64,000 nucleotides of DNA from Flavobacterium hibernum (GCF_000832125.1 NZ_JPRK01000015.1:161760-225759), one strand, 5' to 3'. Shown: positions 8,281-17,567, numbered from the stretch's first letter. The notes: a model not told the origin generated them from the letters alone. Numbers and translations: made by a program.

Positions 8281-8667
8281 ATGACAAAATTTACCAAAAT
8301 GGGCTTGGTTGTAGCCGTTTTTCTAACCACAATTTTTACCTATGCAATTGATGGAAAAGGTGATTATATTTTGAATATAATTACTAGCAACGGAAAAGTA
8401 ATGAGTTTTACTTTGAACACTGCCGAAAAATCAAATTATTCTATTTTTGATGAAAATCATAATTTAGTGTATGCAGGACAATCTGCTGTAGATAAATTAG
8501 AAGTTTCTAAAACAATAAGTTTAGAAGGTCATCCAGCCGGAACTTATTTATTAGAAGTAACTGAAAATGGTAAAATTGAGAAACACGAGATTAAAGTTAC
8601 AGCCAAAAAAGTAAAAACTGTAAAACTTGACGAGTCAGTAAACAAAAGCCCAGCTTTTAGACGTTAA
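8281..8667 (+). CDS. Small secreted protein, diverged paralogue 3 of 3
   Basis: 128 residues. The signal peptide ends at FTYA, and TYAIDG at the mature start matches paralogues 1 and 2. The domain plan is the same (YSIFDENHNLVYAG ... LEGHPAGTYLLEVTENGKIEKHEIKV) but most positions differ. Unlike the other two it lacks the 19-base operator motif and has a different promoter. It may therefore have escaped the shared control. It ends with a basic, Lys-rich tail. Function unknown. Confidence 0.75.
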   Translation: MTKFTKMGLVVAVFLTTIFTYAIDGKGDYILNIITSNGKVMSFTLNTAEKSNYSIFDENHNLVYAGQSAVDKLEVSKTISLEGHPAGTYLLEVTENGKIEKHEIKVTAKKVKTVKLDESVNKSPAFRR

Positions 8668-8687
8668 TTGTTTTTTGCTTAAAAATG

Positions 8688-8720
8688 AAAGCAGCTCCTT
8701 CCAAGAGCTGCTTTTTTTTT
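8688..8720 (+). terminator. Terminator of secreted paralogue 3
   Basis: AAAGCAGCTC-cttccaa-GAGCTGC followed by nine T. Confidence 0.85.
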
Positions 8721-8740
8721 CGGCATAACCAAATTAATTT

Positions 8741-8947
8741 TGATGACGGAATTTCTTTGTCATGGACGGATTAAAATCCATCCCCACAATATGATTCGTT
8801 CCTTCGGAACTATTTAAAACTTCATCAAAATTAACCGCAATATTGTCATTTCGACGTAAGGAGAAATCACACAAGTTATTCTACAAAGATTGGTGATTTG
8901 CATTGTTGATCTTCTAGTGTGATTTCTCCCTTCGGTCGAAATGACAA
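8741..8947. repeat. Composite repeat: family F followed by family B
   Basis: Family F at about 8748-8815: GTCATGGACGGATTAAAATC and CCATCCCCACAATATG, then TTCCTTCGGAACT. Family B at about 8842-8947: GTCATTTCGAC...AGGAGAAATCACAC paired with GTGTGATTTCTCC...GTCGAAATGAC. The same F+B composite, in the same order, lies at 10235-10441. No gene in 8668-9148. Confidence 0.75.
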
Positions 8948-9087
8948 ACCAACCGCTATATGCCCTTTATAAAAATATTCTTGATTCTCTTTGTTGATTA
9001 TTGAAATGTGTAAGAAGTCAGCAAACTTACCACAACACTAATAAATTTATAAATGAACACTTTGCAGAGTATGTTTTTTTGTATTAA

Positions 9088-9124
9088 AACAGAAAAGCAC
9101 CAACCGTGGCTGATGCTTTTTTTT
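9088..9124. terminator. Bidirectional terminator-like hairpin
   Basis: AAAAGCACCAACCGTGG...TGATGCTTTTTTTT forms an imperfect stem with A and T flanks. It lies just past the end of the XRE gene, so it most likely ends that transcript. Confidence 0.6.
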
Positions 9125-9148
9125 ATGAATAAACCTCTTTCAAGAGTA

Positions 9149-9562
9149 TTATTTTCCTTTAAGTAATTTTTCGAGATATTCGATTTTATCTTTTTCTGAT
9201 TGAAGCAAACGTTCGTAAAGCTTTTTATTTTCTTCGAAAGATTCTACTAATTTATCCAATGGATTGAAAGTGCAATTATTATTATTTCCAAAATGGCTAT
9301 TGTTTACAGCTTCATTAAAACTATTAAAATAATTAATCATACTTTCTTCTGAGAAATTCTTGATAGCTTCAACCGTTACACCAAGCGCTTTTGCTACTTC
9401 AACAAGTCTTTCTTCTTCTATGGTTTCGCTGTTTTCAATAGCAGATATTGTTTGCTGACTTATTCCCAAAGCCTGTGCTAAAGCTTCCTGTTTCATGTCA
9501 CGAAGTTCGCGAATACGGCTTATTTTTCGCCCTATATGATTTGGTTTTGTTAGTGTGCTCAT
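9149..9562 (-). CDS. XRE family helix-turn-helix transcriptional regulator
   Basis: 137 residues. A classic Cro/CI helix-turn-helix spans residues ~13-67 (ISRIRELRDMKQEALAQALG, then ISQQTISAIENS), followed by VAKALGVTVEAIKNFSEES. The C-terminal part ends in a coiled-coil-like charged helix (LYERLLQSEKDKIEYLEKLLKG), probably for dimerisation. It is divergent from the small gene at 9762 across 199 bases and may control it. The pair is bracketed by copies of the same composite repeat (8.75-8.95 and 10.24-10.44 kb). Its regulatory target is an inference. Confidence 0.9.
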   Translation of the reverse strand: MSTLTKPNHIGRKISRIRELRDMKQEALAQALGISQQTISAIENSETIEEERLVEVAKALGVTVEAIKNFSEESMINYFNSFNEAVNNSHFGNNNNCTFNPLDKLVESFEENKKLYERLLQSEKDKIEYLEKLLKGK

Positions 9563-9761
9563 AATTCAAAGATAATAATTAAGTGTGAAAAACCTCAACT
9601 GGTAAAAAACTTATTTCGACTGTTGTGATACCCGCCAAAACGGTTCGGTACGCTACAATCAATTTCTACTCTTGTATCAAATCAAACAAAAGTACAATTT
9701 TTCTTATAATAAAAATCTAATTGTAAAACGATTAACAAGTTACAAATAAAAAATATATGTT

Positions 9762-10079
9762 ATGGAAACAAATGAAACCCAGACTTTGGCAAGACTTAAA
9801 CAATTAGCCACTCTACATTTTCAGACCTTAAAACCCACCAACGACAAATCTGAAGCTTATATTTTTAAAATCAAGATTATAAACTACTTCGAACTCGGTT
9901 GTCTAATTACCGATATGCTAAAATTATGTATTCTGGCACTCGATCATGACATGCATAATGTAAGAAACAATAAAAACGATGCCATAAATGTGAGCCTAAT
10001 TCTTGAAACCATTCTACAAATGATTCCCATGGATGAACTTGAATTTTTGAGTGACATTGAAGATATAGTTAATGAATGA
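9762..10079 (+). CDS. Small conserved protein, paralogue of the gene at 44216
   Basis: 105 residues, mostly helical, acidic C-terminus, no signal peptide. It shares the pattern LxDxLKxxILxLxxDxxNxxN...xxVxLxLExxLQxxPxDExExLxDxxxxx with the 109-residue protein encoded at 44216-44545. Both are therefore members of one small Flavobacterium family. I do not recognise a named domain. It is divergent from the XRE regulator. The family tends to start MExxx, which supports the chosen ATG. Confidence 0.7.
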   Translation: METNETQTLARLKQLATLHFQTLKPTNDKSEAYIFKIKIINYFELGCLITDMLKLCILALDHDMHNVRNNKNDAINVSLILETILQMIPMDELEFLSDIEDIVNE

Positions 10080-10119
10080 TCTTTTGTCAAAGAAATTAAT
10101 CCGTTTAAAATTAACCACA

Positions 10120-10441
10120 AAATTGTCATTTCGACCGAAGGGAGACCCGAGCGATAGCGAACAGGCGAAGCAAATCTTCGCAAGTAATTCTACAAAGATT
10201 GTGATTTGTAATATCGAGTTTCGAATGACAAACTGGATGGAATTTCTTTGTCATGGACGGATTAAAATCCATCCCTACAATATGTTTGGTTCCTTCGGAA
10301 CTATTTTAAAACTCCATCAAAATTAACCACAAAATTGTCATTGCGACCGAAGGGAGAAATCACACAAGTAATTCTACAAAGATTGATGATTTGCATTGTC
10401 GAGCTTCACGTGTGATTTCTCCCTTCGGTCGAAATGACAAA
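10120..10441. repeat. Family B, F, B repeat cluster
   Basis: Family B at 10122-10232 (a divergent copy with an internal GAGACCCGAGCGATAGCGAA insertion). Family F follows at 10235-10322, then a second family B at 10334-10441 with long GTGTGATTTCTCCCTTCGGTC inverted ends. An 84-codon frame through this block is repeat-derived and is not called. Confidence 0.75.
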
Positions 10442-10468
10442 CTGGATGGAATTTTGTGTTTTGCTGAC

Positions 10469-10518
10469 GCGAGCGTCTCGCTCGTGCATTACTTTGCCTT
10501 CACGAGCGAGACGCTCGC
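10469..10518. repeat. Family C hairpin with perfect 18-base arms
   Basis: GCGAGCGTCTCGCTCGTG (10469-10486) and its exact reverse complement (10501-10518) are separated by 14 bases. It is GC-rich, unlike its surroundings. A partial relative is at 42.60-42.67 kb. It sits just beyond the end of the ATPase-methyltransferase gene and could act as its 3' structure, although no T run follows. Confidence 0.7.
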
Positions 10519-10534
10519 GCTAGCGGGGGGAATT

Positions 10535-12424
10535 CTAACCCAATTCTTCTAAGGCAAGCGAAGCATTTGCTAATTGCTGAGACCAAAAACCATGTCGTTT
10601 GCCATTTTTAAATGTTGGTTCAGTAGTTTTTCTTAATTCTTTAATTGCATCCTTTGAGTTTTGAATTAACATTTCTAATGATTCTATTTTTGATTTAGCA
10701 TCTATTCTCGTTATGCACTTTTTTGGAATATGGTGAGATTTTAATCTTCCATCCTTTCTATAGTCTGTAGATACATATGCGTCTTCCGAAGCAATTTTAA
10801 ATAATTTCTTGAATTCAAGTTCATCATAAACTAAGAATCCCTTCGCATGTGCTTTTTCTCCAATTGCTAAAAACTGATCTTCCACAATCAACAAAAAGCC
10901 GTCCTCTTTAAGCAATTTAAAAGGAGACTTTACAGAAGTGAATAAATTTAACCATTCATTTGGCTCTATTTCATGAAAAACATTACACATTACTATAATA
11001 TCGAAAGTGTTTTCATCATGCGTCGATAACAATTGTGTTATATCATTAAAATATCTATTATCTGAACTACCACCATAAATGTCTTCAAATACCTTAATAC
11101 AAGTATCTTTATTTTCATCAAATTTATCGTATCCATAAAAGTCCAACCACTCAGTGATATCTGAATTTCTTAACCTTTCATTCTCATATATAGTAGAAAG
11201 CAATCTTCCTTTTCCAATACCAAAATCTAAAACCTTAAGTTTTTGACCTTTGGCTACTCGATCTTTTATTATTTCATGAATTTGTTCAACTTGTGGATCT
11301 TTTGATCCAGTTATTAGTACTTCAGGATAAAACAAACTTTCATACGCAAACTTATTACTCCCCATCTGAGCAGGTAAAGATAAAAAATGAGACAATTTCT
11401 CAATTTCTTCTTCATTTCCTAGCAATCCTTTCAAAACAGTTTGAGGAATATCTCCTGCATAAGAAATTTTTCCTTCATCAATATACCAAATACATGAAGG
11501 ATCAAAATGAGCCAACACATTAATCGAATGTGTTGCAATCCATAATTGTCCATTTTTGATATGCGGAATAATTTTATCAATAACCTCAATTAAAGCTGCT
11601 GGGTGTAAGTGATTTTCAGGTTCATCCATAAATATGACTACATTTTCTAAATTAACTTCTTGCCCATAAAGTGCCATACAAAATTGCAATAGAATTATTT
11701 GACCATTAGATAGCTTTGCTTCACCAATACGTTTACCAAAAACTTCAGGATAACCATCTTTAGTTCTTTTTAAATCTGTATTCAGAAATAATTTTATGTA
11801 ACTTTTTAATTTTTCATACTGAAATAATATTTCTTTCCTGTCCTCTTCACTTACATTTGAATCTTCTGGAACACTTGCTTCTACAAAATTTCTTTGAATC
11901 TTTTCAATTGCTGAAATAGCACCCATTGAGATATTGTTCATACCTACATTATAAATTAATTTAGCATGACCATCACGTTGCTGAGCAGGAATTGTATAAC
12001 TATCCGTTAAATTCAAAGATTGTGGTACAAAATCAACCAAAACTTTATCTTCCTTTTCAGGAAATAAAGAAAAATAATTTATACTTTTTAATTGTTCTTC
12101 CCTCTTACTAATTTCTTCTTTGTAACTTTTAATAATCTGTTTACTTCTTTCAATTGAATCTATTGTTGAATGTGAATTATGTTGGACTCCTTCTTCACTT
12201 AATATTCCGCCATTATAATTTTTAATTTCATTCTTTAATTTTATTACTTGTTCAGTATTCGGTACAATTGCAATCTGCTCTTTAATTAATCTTAATGTTC
12301 TACTTTTTCCTGAACCATTTTTACCGGCCAATAAAACTACACTACCTAAACGATCCATGGAAATTGGCTGGAGATCTATTTTTGATGTAATCTCTTCGCC
12401 TAAATTTATTTTTTGTATCTTCAT
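10535..12424 (-). CDS. ABC/SMC-like AAA ATPase fused to a SAM-dependent methyltransferase-like domain
   Basis: 629 residues in two parts. Residues ~1-350 form an ABC-type ATPase. Walker A is GKNGSGKS (34-41). A helical, charged insertion follows at ~55-135. The signature-like LSNGQ precedes Walker B FMDEPENH (Asp267-Glu268), and the switch His is in IATHS. Residues ~370-570 carry a class I methyltransferase-like Rossmann domain: motif I VLDFGIGKG with Asp400, an acidic strand-2 end (YGYDKFD), and a motif IV region IIVMCNVFHEI. There is no DPPY/NPPF motif, so it does not look like a DNA amino-methyltransferase. The last ~60 residues are helical. No signal peptide. Flanked by GC-rich repeats and transcribed alone. 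It may be a defence, RNA or small-molecule modifying enzyme. I cannot name the substrate. Confidence 0.75.
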   Translation of the reverse strand: MKIQKINLGEEITSKIDLQPISMDRLGSVVLLAGKNGSGKSRTLRLIKEQIAIVPNTEQVIKLKNEIKNYNGGILSEEGVQHNSHSTIDSIERSKQIIKSYKEEISKREEQLKSINYFSLFPEKEDKVLVDFVPQSLNLTDSYTIPAQQRDGHAKLIYNVGMNNISMGAISAIEKIQRNFVEASVPEDSNVSEEDRKEILFQYEKLKSYIKLFLNTDLKRTKDGYPEVFGKRIGEAKLSNGQIILLQFCMALYGQEVNLENVVIFMDEPENHLHPAALIEVIDKIIPHIKNGQLWIATHSINVLAHFDPSCIWYIDEGKISYAGDIPQTVLKGLLGNEEEIEKLSHFLSLPAQMGSNKFAYESLFYPEVLITGSKDPQVEQIHEIIKDRVAKGQKLKVLDFGIGKGRLLSTIYENERLRNSDITEWLDFYGYDKFDENKDTCIKVFEDIYGGSSDNRYFNDITQLLSTHDENTFDIIVMCNVFHEIEPNEWLNLFTSVKSPFKLLKEDGFLLIVEDQFLAIGEKAHAKGFLVYDELEFKKLFKIASEDAYVSTDYRKDGRLKSHHIPKKCITRIDAKSKIESLEMLIQNSKDAIKELRKTTEPTFKNGKRHGFWSQQLANASLALEELG

Positions 12425-12525
12425 TTATATATTAATTAGATTGATTACTGAAATTGAAAATTATAAAAATAAATCTACTAAAATTAATTCTATAATAATT
12501 GATTTGAAAAAATTTAAAACAAAAA

Positions 12526-12552
12526 AAACTCTCATTTCTGAGAGGTTTTTCC
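12526..12552 (-). terminator. Terminator of the icmF gene
   Basis: ACCTCTCA-gaaa-TGAGAGT followed by a T run on the minus strand, just past the IcmF stop codon. Confidence 0.75.
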
Positions 12553-12574
12553 AAAAATTTTAAAATAGTAAATT

Positions 12575-15500
12575 CTACATATTCCTTCTATATTGCCCAC
12601 CAACTTCAAACAATGCCGAAGTAATTTGACCAAGTGAACAAATCTTTGTAGCTTCCATTAAATGGTCGAATAAGTTTTCGTTTTTTATCGCGGCTTCTTG
12701 TAGTTTGTTTAAGTGCTCGTTTACTTTTGCTTCGTGAAACTGGTGTAAGTTATCGAGCATTGTAATTTGATATTGTTTTTCTTCTTCGGTGGCGCGAATT
12801 ACTTCTGCCGGAATAACCGTTGGAGAACCTTTTGAACTTAGGAACGTGTTTACACCCACAATTGGGAAATCTCCGTTGTGTTTTAGGGTTTCATAATACA
12901 AACTTTCTTCCTGAATTTTCGAACGTTGGTACATCGTTTCCATTGCACCAAGAACACCGCCACGCTCTGTAATTCGGTCGAATTCTTGTAAAACGGCAGC
13001 TTCAACCAAATCTGTCAATTCTTCGATAATGAACGAACCTTGAATTGGGTTTTCGTTTTTGGCCAAACCTAATTCTTTATTAATAATCAACTGAATTGCC
13101 ATTGCTCTACGCACAGATTCTTCGGTTGGTGTTGTAATGGCTTCATCGTAAGCATTGGTATGCAATGAATTACAGTTGTCGTAAATTGCATACAAAGCCT
13201 GCAAAGTCGTTCTAATATCGTTGAAATCGATTTCCTGTGCATGTAGAGAACGCCCTGAAGTCTGAATATGATATTTTAGCATTTGTGCTCTTTCGTTGGC
13301 TCCGTATTTGTTTTTCATGGCTTTTGCCCAAATTTTACGTGCCACACGACCAATTACTGAATATTCTGGATCTACTCCGTTTGAGAAGAAGAACGATAAA
13401 TTTGGTCCAAAATCGTTAATGCTCATTCCGCGGCTCAAATAATATTCCACGTAAGTGAAACCATTCGAAAGCGTAAATGCCAATTGTGTAATTGGGTTTG
13501 CTCCCGCCTCGGCAATATGATATCCCGAAATCGAAACCGAATAAAAATTACGAACGTTTTTGGTAATAAAATATTCCTGAACGTCACCCATTAATCTTAG
13601 TGCAAATTCGGTCGAGAAAATACAAGTGTTTTGCGCCTGATCTTCTTTCAAAATATCGGCTTGAACTGTTCCACGAACTTGCGATAATGTTTTGGCTTTA
13701 ATATCGTTATAAACTTCCAAAGGTAAAACCTCATCGCCCGTAACGCCCAAAAGCATTAAACCAAGACCATTATTTCCTTCGGGTAAATCGCCTTGATATT
13801 TAGGGCGTTCCGTTCCTTTTTCCTTATATATTTTGTTGATTTTAGCCTCAACTTCTTTTTCCAGTTCGTTGGCTTTAATGTAATATTCGCATTGCTGATC
13901 GATCGCCGCATTCATAAAAAAGCCTAACAACATTGGCGCTGGTCCATTTATGGTCATACTTACAGAGGTTAAAGCATGAACCAAGTCGAAACCTGAATAT
14001 AGTTTTTTAGCATCGTCAAGACAACAAATAGAAACTCCTGCATTACCAATTTTTCCGTAAATATCCGGACGCAAATCTGGGTCGTTTCCGTATAAAGTTA
14101 CACTATCAAAAGCGGTCGAAAGTCGTTTTGCAGGTAATCCCGCGCTCACATAGTGAAAACGTTTGTTGGTTCTTTCCGGTCCGCCCTCACCCGCAAACAT
14201 TCTTGAGGGATCTTCGCCTTCACGTTTAAACGGGTATAATCCTGATGCAAACGGAAATTCTCCAGGAACATTTTCCTGTAAATTCCAACGCAAAATATCG
14301 CCCCAAGCTTCATATTTAGGCAAAGCTATTTTTGGTATTTGCAAGTGCGATAAACTCTCTGTATGTGTCGCGATTTTAATTTCTTTATCACGAACTTTAA
14401 AGGTATAAACCGGATTTTTGTATTTGTTTACCTTTTCATCCCAATTCAGGATAATTTCCCAATTGTACGGATCTAAATCCATTTTTACTTTATCAAACTG
14501 ATTTAGTAAAAGATTCAGAAATATTCTATTTTCGTCGTGTGCTTCGACTGCGCTTGGTAAAACGGTCGAATCGTCGATTCCTGCTTTATTAATTTGTGGT
14601 ATTTTCCCTGAAACCGATTCTATGGTTTTAAAAATTCCGTATAATTTTTGTGCTACTTTTTGTTGCGAAAGGGCACTTTCGTCATACGATCTGTTGTTCT
14701 CTGCAATTTCAGATAAATAACGAGTTCTGTGAGGCGGAATCACAAAGATTTTCTCGCTCATTTCTTTCGTAATCTGAAAAGTCGATTTTAATTCAGATGC
14801 AGTTTTCTCTACAATTTTATCCATGATCGCTTTATAAAGCGTGTTCATTCCCGGATCGTTAAACTGCGAAGCAATGGTTCCGAAAACCGGCATTTCATCA
14901 GGATTTTTATCCCAAAGATTATGGTTGCGTTGGTATTGTTTTTTAACGTCACGAATGGCATCAAGAGCTCCTCTTTTATCAAATTTGTTTAAAGCTACCA
15001 AATCAGCAAAATCAAGCATGTCGATTTTTTCTAATTGTGTTGCAGCTCCAAATTCTGGTGTCATTACATATAACGATACATCAGAATGATCCATAATCTC
15101 GGTATCAGATTGTCCAATTCCCGAAGTTTCCAAAATAATCAAATCGTATTTTGCAGCTTTTAAAACCTGAATCGCTTCGGATACATATTTAGACAATGCC
15201 AAATTTGATTGTCGTGTTGCCAACGAACGCATATAAACGCGAGGATTATTTATGGCATTCATACGGATTCTGTCTCCTAAAAGTGCTCCTCCTGTTTTTC
15301 TTTTTGATGGATCGACAGAAATTAATCCGATTGTTTTTTCAGGAAAATCAATTAAAAATCGACGAACCAATTCATCAACCAAAGACGATTTTCCGGCTCC
15401 ACCAGTTCCTGTAATTCCAAGAACCGGAATTTTAGAATTAGCATTGCTTTCGTGAATTTTATCAAAAACCGGTTTTGCAATTTCAGGAAAATTCTCAGCA

Positions 15501-16015
15501 GCCGATATTAAACGTGCAATTGCCGTTGGAACTTTATTTTCGATATGATCAATTTCTCCGTTTAGTTTATCTCCAATAGGATAATCTGAACGTTCTACCA
15601 AATCATTAATCATTCCTTGTAAACCTAAAGAACGTCCGTCATCTGGAGAATAAATTCTTGTAATACCATATTCATGTAATTCTGAAATTTCACTTGGCAA
15701 AATTACTCCACCACCGCCGCCAAATATTTTAATATGCCCCGCTCCTTTTTCATGAAGCAAGTCATACATATATTTAAAGTATTCGTTGTGTCCGCCTTGG
15801 TACGATGTCATTGCAATTGCATTGGCGTCTTCCTGAATGGCAGTATTTACCACTTCTTCGACACTTCTATCGTGTCCTAAATGAATTACTTCAACTCCAG
15901 TTGACTGAATTATACGGCGCATGATATTGATCGCTGCATCGTGCCCGTCAAAAAGAGAAGCTGCTGTGACAATTCTTACTTTATTTTTAGGAATATATGG
16001 TATTTGTTGTTCCAT
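12575..16015 (-). CDS. icmF: IcmF-type fused acyl-CoA mutase (isobutyryl-CoA mutase with built-in G-protein chaperone)
   Basis: 1146 residues, matching the fused IcmF architecture. The N-terminal B12-binding domain has DGHDAA with His25 as cobalt ligand and a downstream GGGGG run. A MeaB-like GTPase chaperone follows with P-loop GTGGAGKS (Lys209). The C-terminal ~580 residues are the substrate-binding TIM-barrel mutase domain (RFHYVSAGLPAKRLSTAFDS ... GPAPMLLGFFMNAAIDQQ). IcmF enzymes interconvert isobutyryl-CoA and butyryl-CoA using adenosylcobalamin, and some act on pivalyl- or isovaleryl-CoA. It is the only cobalamin enzyme in the window. A BtuF-like binding protein is 10 kb away. Transcribed alone, with terminator at 12526. 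Flavobacterial annotations often call it methylmalonyl-CoA mutase family protein. Confidence 0.9.
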   Translation of the reverse strand: MEQQIPYIPKNKVRIVTAASLFDGHDAAINIMRRIIQSTGVEVIHLGHDRSVEEVVNTAIQEDANAIAMTSYQGGHNEYFKYMYDLLHEKGAGHIKIFGGGGGVILPSEISELHEYGITRIYSPDDGRSLGLQGMINDLVERSDYPIGDKLNGEIDHIENKVPTAIARLISAAENFPEIAKPVFDKIHESNANSKIPVLGITGTGGAGKSSLVDELVRRFLIDFPEKTIGLISVDPSKRKTGGALLGDRIRMNAINNPRVYMRSLATRQSNLALSKYVSEAIQVLKAAKYDLIILETSGIGQSDTEIMDHSDVSLYVMTPEFGAATQLEKIDMLDFADLVALNKFDKRGALDAIRDVKKQYQRNHNLWDKNPDEMPVFGTIASQFNDPGMNTLYKAIMDKIVEKTASELKSTFQITKEMSEKIFVIPPHRTRYLSEIAENNRSYDESALSQQKVAQKLYGIFKTIESVSGKIPQINKAGIDDSTVLPSAVEAHDENRIFLNLLLNQFDKVKMDLDPYNWEIILNWDEKVNKYKNPVYTFKVRDKEIKIATHTESLSHLQIPKIALPKYEAWGDILRWNLQENVPGEFPFASGLYPFKREGEDPSRMFAGEGGPERTNKRFHYVSAGLPAKRLSTAFDSVTLYGNDPDLRPDIYGKIGNAGVSICCLDDAKKLYSGFDLVHALTSVSMTINGPAPMLLGFFMNAAIDQQCEYYIKANELEKEVEAKINKIYKEKGTERPKYQGDLPEGNNGLGLMLLGVTGDEVLPLEVYNDIKAKTLSQVRGTVQADILKEDQAQNTCIFSTEFALRLMGDVQEYFITKNVRNFYSVSISGYHIAEAGANPITQLAFTLSNGFTYVEYYLSRGMSINDFGPNLSFFFSNGVDPEYSVIGRVARKIWAKAMKNKYGANERAQMLKYHIQTSGRSLHAQEIDFNDIRTTLQALYAIYDNCNSLHTNAYDEAITTPTEESVRRAMAIQLIINKELGLAKNENPIQGSFIIEELTDLVEAAVLQEFDRITERGGVLGAMETMYQRSKIQEESLYYETLKHNGDFPIVGVNTFLSSKGSPTVIPAEVIRATEEEKQYQITMLDNLHQFHEAKVNEHLNKLQEAAIKNENLFDHLMEATKICSLGQITSALFEVGGQYRRNM

Positions 16016-16307
16016 TTTATGAATATGATAATTTTAAGGGAGCAATTTACAAAATATTTTAATATTTGATTATCGTAATAGCTTTATGTTAACATAAAAA
16101 ATAATTATTTTTTTATTATAAGGGTAACAATTTACGCAATGAGTTGATATATAGATATAAAACCTACAAACATGGCAATTTCGCAACTTTAAAACATAAT
16201 CTAATAACCTGTAAAGCAGTACAGTAAAGTAATTTAGCAGTATATAAAAACCCCCAAATTTTTACTAAAACTAAAACAGAAAAGCAACAACGTAAAAATT
16301 TTAAAAA

Positions 16308-17504
16308 ATGAAAACTTTATATTCACTTAGCCTAATTTTATCTCTTAGTTTTTTCATTTCCTCTTTTAATGGTATTGAAAAAGAGAATTTAAACAACAGA
16401 TCTTCAAAATCTAATTTAGATACTTTATCTACTAAATCTACTTTAGAAGAAGAAAACAATACTGTACTTTTTAATCAGTACAACAAATTGCAAAATGCTC
16501 TAAAAAAATATAAAAAAATAGCGGCCGAAGACTCTTGGAAACCAATGACTCTTGCTACTCCTTACAAAGATATCAGACCTGACGAGAAATCAATTACGGT
16601 GGCCGAGATTAGAAATAGACTATTTATAATGGGGGATTTAAAAAATGATTCTAAAAGTGATTTTTATGATCAGGAATTAATGGATGGTGTAATGAAATAT
16701 AAATTACGTAATGGTTTAAAACCAAATTATATTATTACCGAAGATCATATTAAAGACTTGAACGAAAGTATCGAGGAAAAAATAAGAAGAATCAACATTA
16801 ATATGGAACGTTGCAAATCAATTTCTCAAAAATTGCTAACGAATAAAGAATACATTATGGTGAATGTGCCATCATATGAGTTGGTTTATGTAAAGAATGG
16901 CAAAATCGAACTTGAATCTAAAGTTTTTGTTGGAGCTCCTTTAACTAAAACCACAATTTTTGACGGAAACATTGACAAAGTTGTTTTTAGTCCTTATTGG
17001 ACAGTTCCGCAAAGTATTGTTGACAACGAATTAAAATCTAAGATTGCCGCAGACAAAAATTATTTAGCCGACCACAATATGGAAATTATAAATGGTCAGG
17101 TGAGACAAAAACCCGGTCCTGACAATTCATTAGGTTTGGTGAAATTTATTTTCCCTAATCCAGATGATATTTATATGCACGACACACCTGCCAAAACATT
17201 ATTTGATTTCGATAAAAGAACTTTTAGCCATGGTTGCGTTAACGTAAGTAAAGCCAAAGAACTTGCCATTGCGATGCTACAAGATTATCCTGAATGGACT
17301 GCTGAAAAAATTGATAAAGCTATGGAAGGTACCGAAGAAACAACTTTTAAATTGCCCAATAAAGTTCCAATCTACATTACATACTTTACAACTTGGGTAA
17401 ATGATTCTGGCGAAATTTGTTTCTATCAAGATGTTTATGATAGAGATGGCGATTTAAATAAAATTACGATCTCAAAAGAAATACTTGCTTCAAACAAATT
17501 CTAA
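16308..17504 (+). CDS. L,D-transpeptidase (YkuD domain) with peptidoglycan-binding-like region
   Basis: 398 residues. It has an N-terminal signal sequence (LSLILSLSFFISSFNG) and a Ser/Thr-rich linker. A peptidoglycan-binding-like helical part (ITVAEIRNRLFIMGD ... LMDGVMKYKLRNGLKP) covers ~95-160. The YkuD catalytic domain covers ~180-340. The active-site motif is HDTPAKTLF ... SHGCVNV with catalytic Cys310 and His308. It would form 3-3 cross-links or attach proteins to peptidoglycan in the periplasm. This two-domain YcbB/LdtD-like plan is common in Bacteroidetes. It is monocistronic with a strong terminator at 17526. Confidence 0.9.
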   Translation: MKTLYSLSLILSLSFFISSFNGIEKENLNNRSSKSNLDTLSTKSTLEEENNTVLFNQYNKLQNALKKYKKIAAEDSWKPMTLATPYKDIRPDEKSITVAEIRNRLFIMGDLKNDSKSDFYDQELMDGVMKYKLRNGLKPNYIITEDHIKDLNESIEEKIRRININMERCKSISQKLLTNKEYIMVNVPSYELVYVKNGKIELESKVFVGAPLTKTTIFDGNIDKVVFSPYWTVPQSIVDNELKSKIAADKNYLADHNMEIINGQVRQKPGPDNSLGLVKFIFPNPDDIYMHDTPAKTLFDFDKRTFSHGCVNVSKAKELAIAMLQDYPEWTAEKIDKAMEGTEETTFKLPNKVPIYITYFTTWVNDSGEICFYQDVYDRDGDLNKITISKEILASNKF

Positions 17505-17525
17505 AATTAAAAAAGTCTATACTAT

Positions 17526-17567
17526 AATCGGAAACCATTTTCACAATGAGTTTCCGATTTTTTTTAT
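17526..17567 (+). terminator. Terminator of the L,D-transpeptidase gene
   Basis: AATCGGAAAC-cattttcacaatga-GTTTCCGATT plus a T run. Confidence 0.85.

Noticed and set aside
10072..10326. Open frame after the gene at 9762
   Set aside because: It reads through family B and F repeats (LSFRPKGDPSDSEQ) and has no protein-like composition.
10535..12424. Restriction-modification methyltransferase
   Set aside because: No DPPY/NPPF motif, no target-recognition domain and no nuclease gene next to it.
12357..12563. Plus-strand frame at the start of the ATPase gene
   Set aside because: It overlaps the start of the ATPase gene in antisense and has no family or ribosome binding site.
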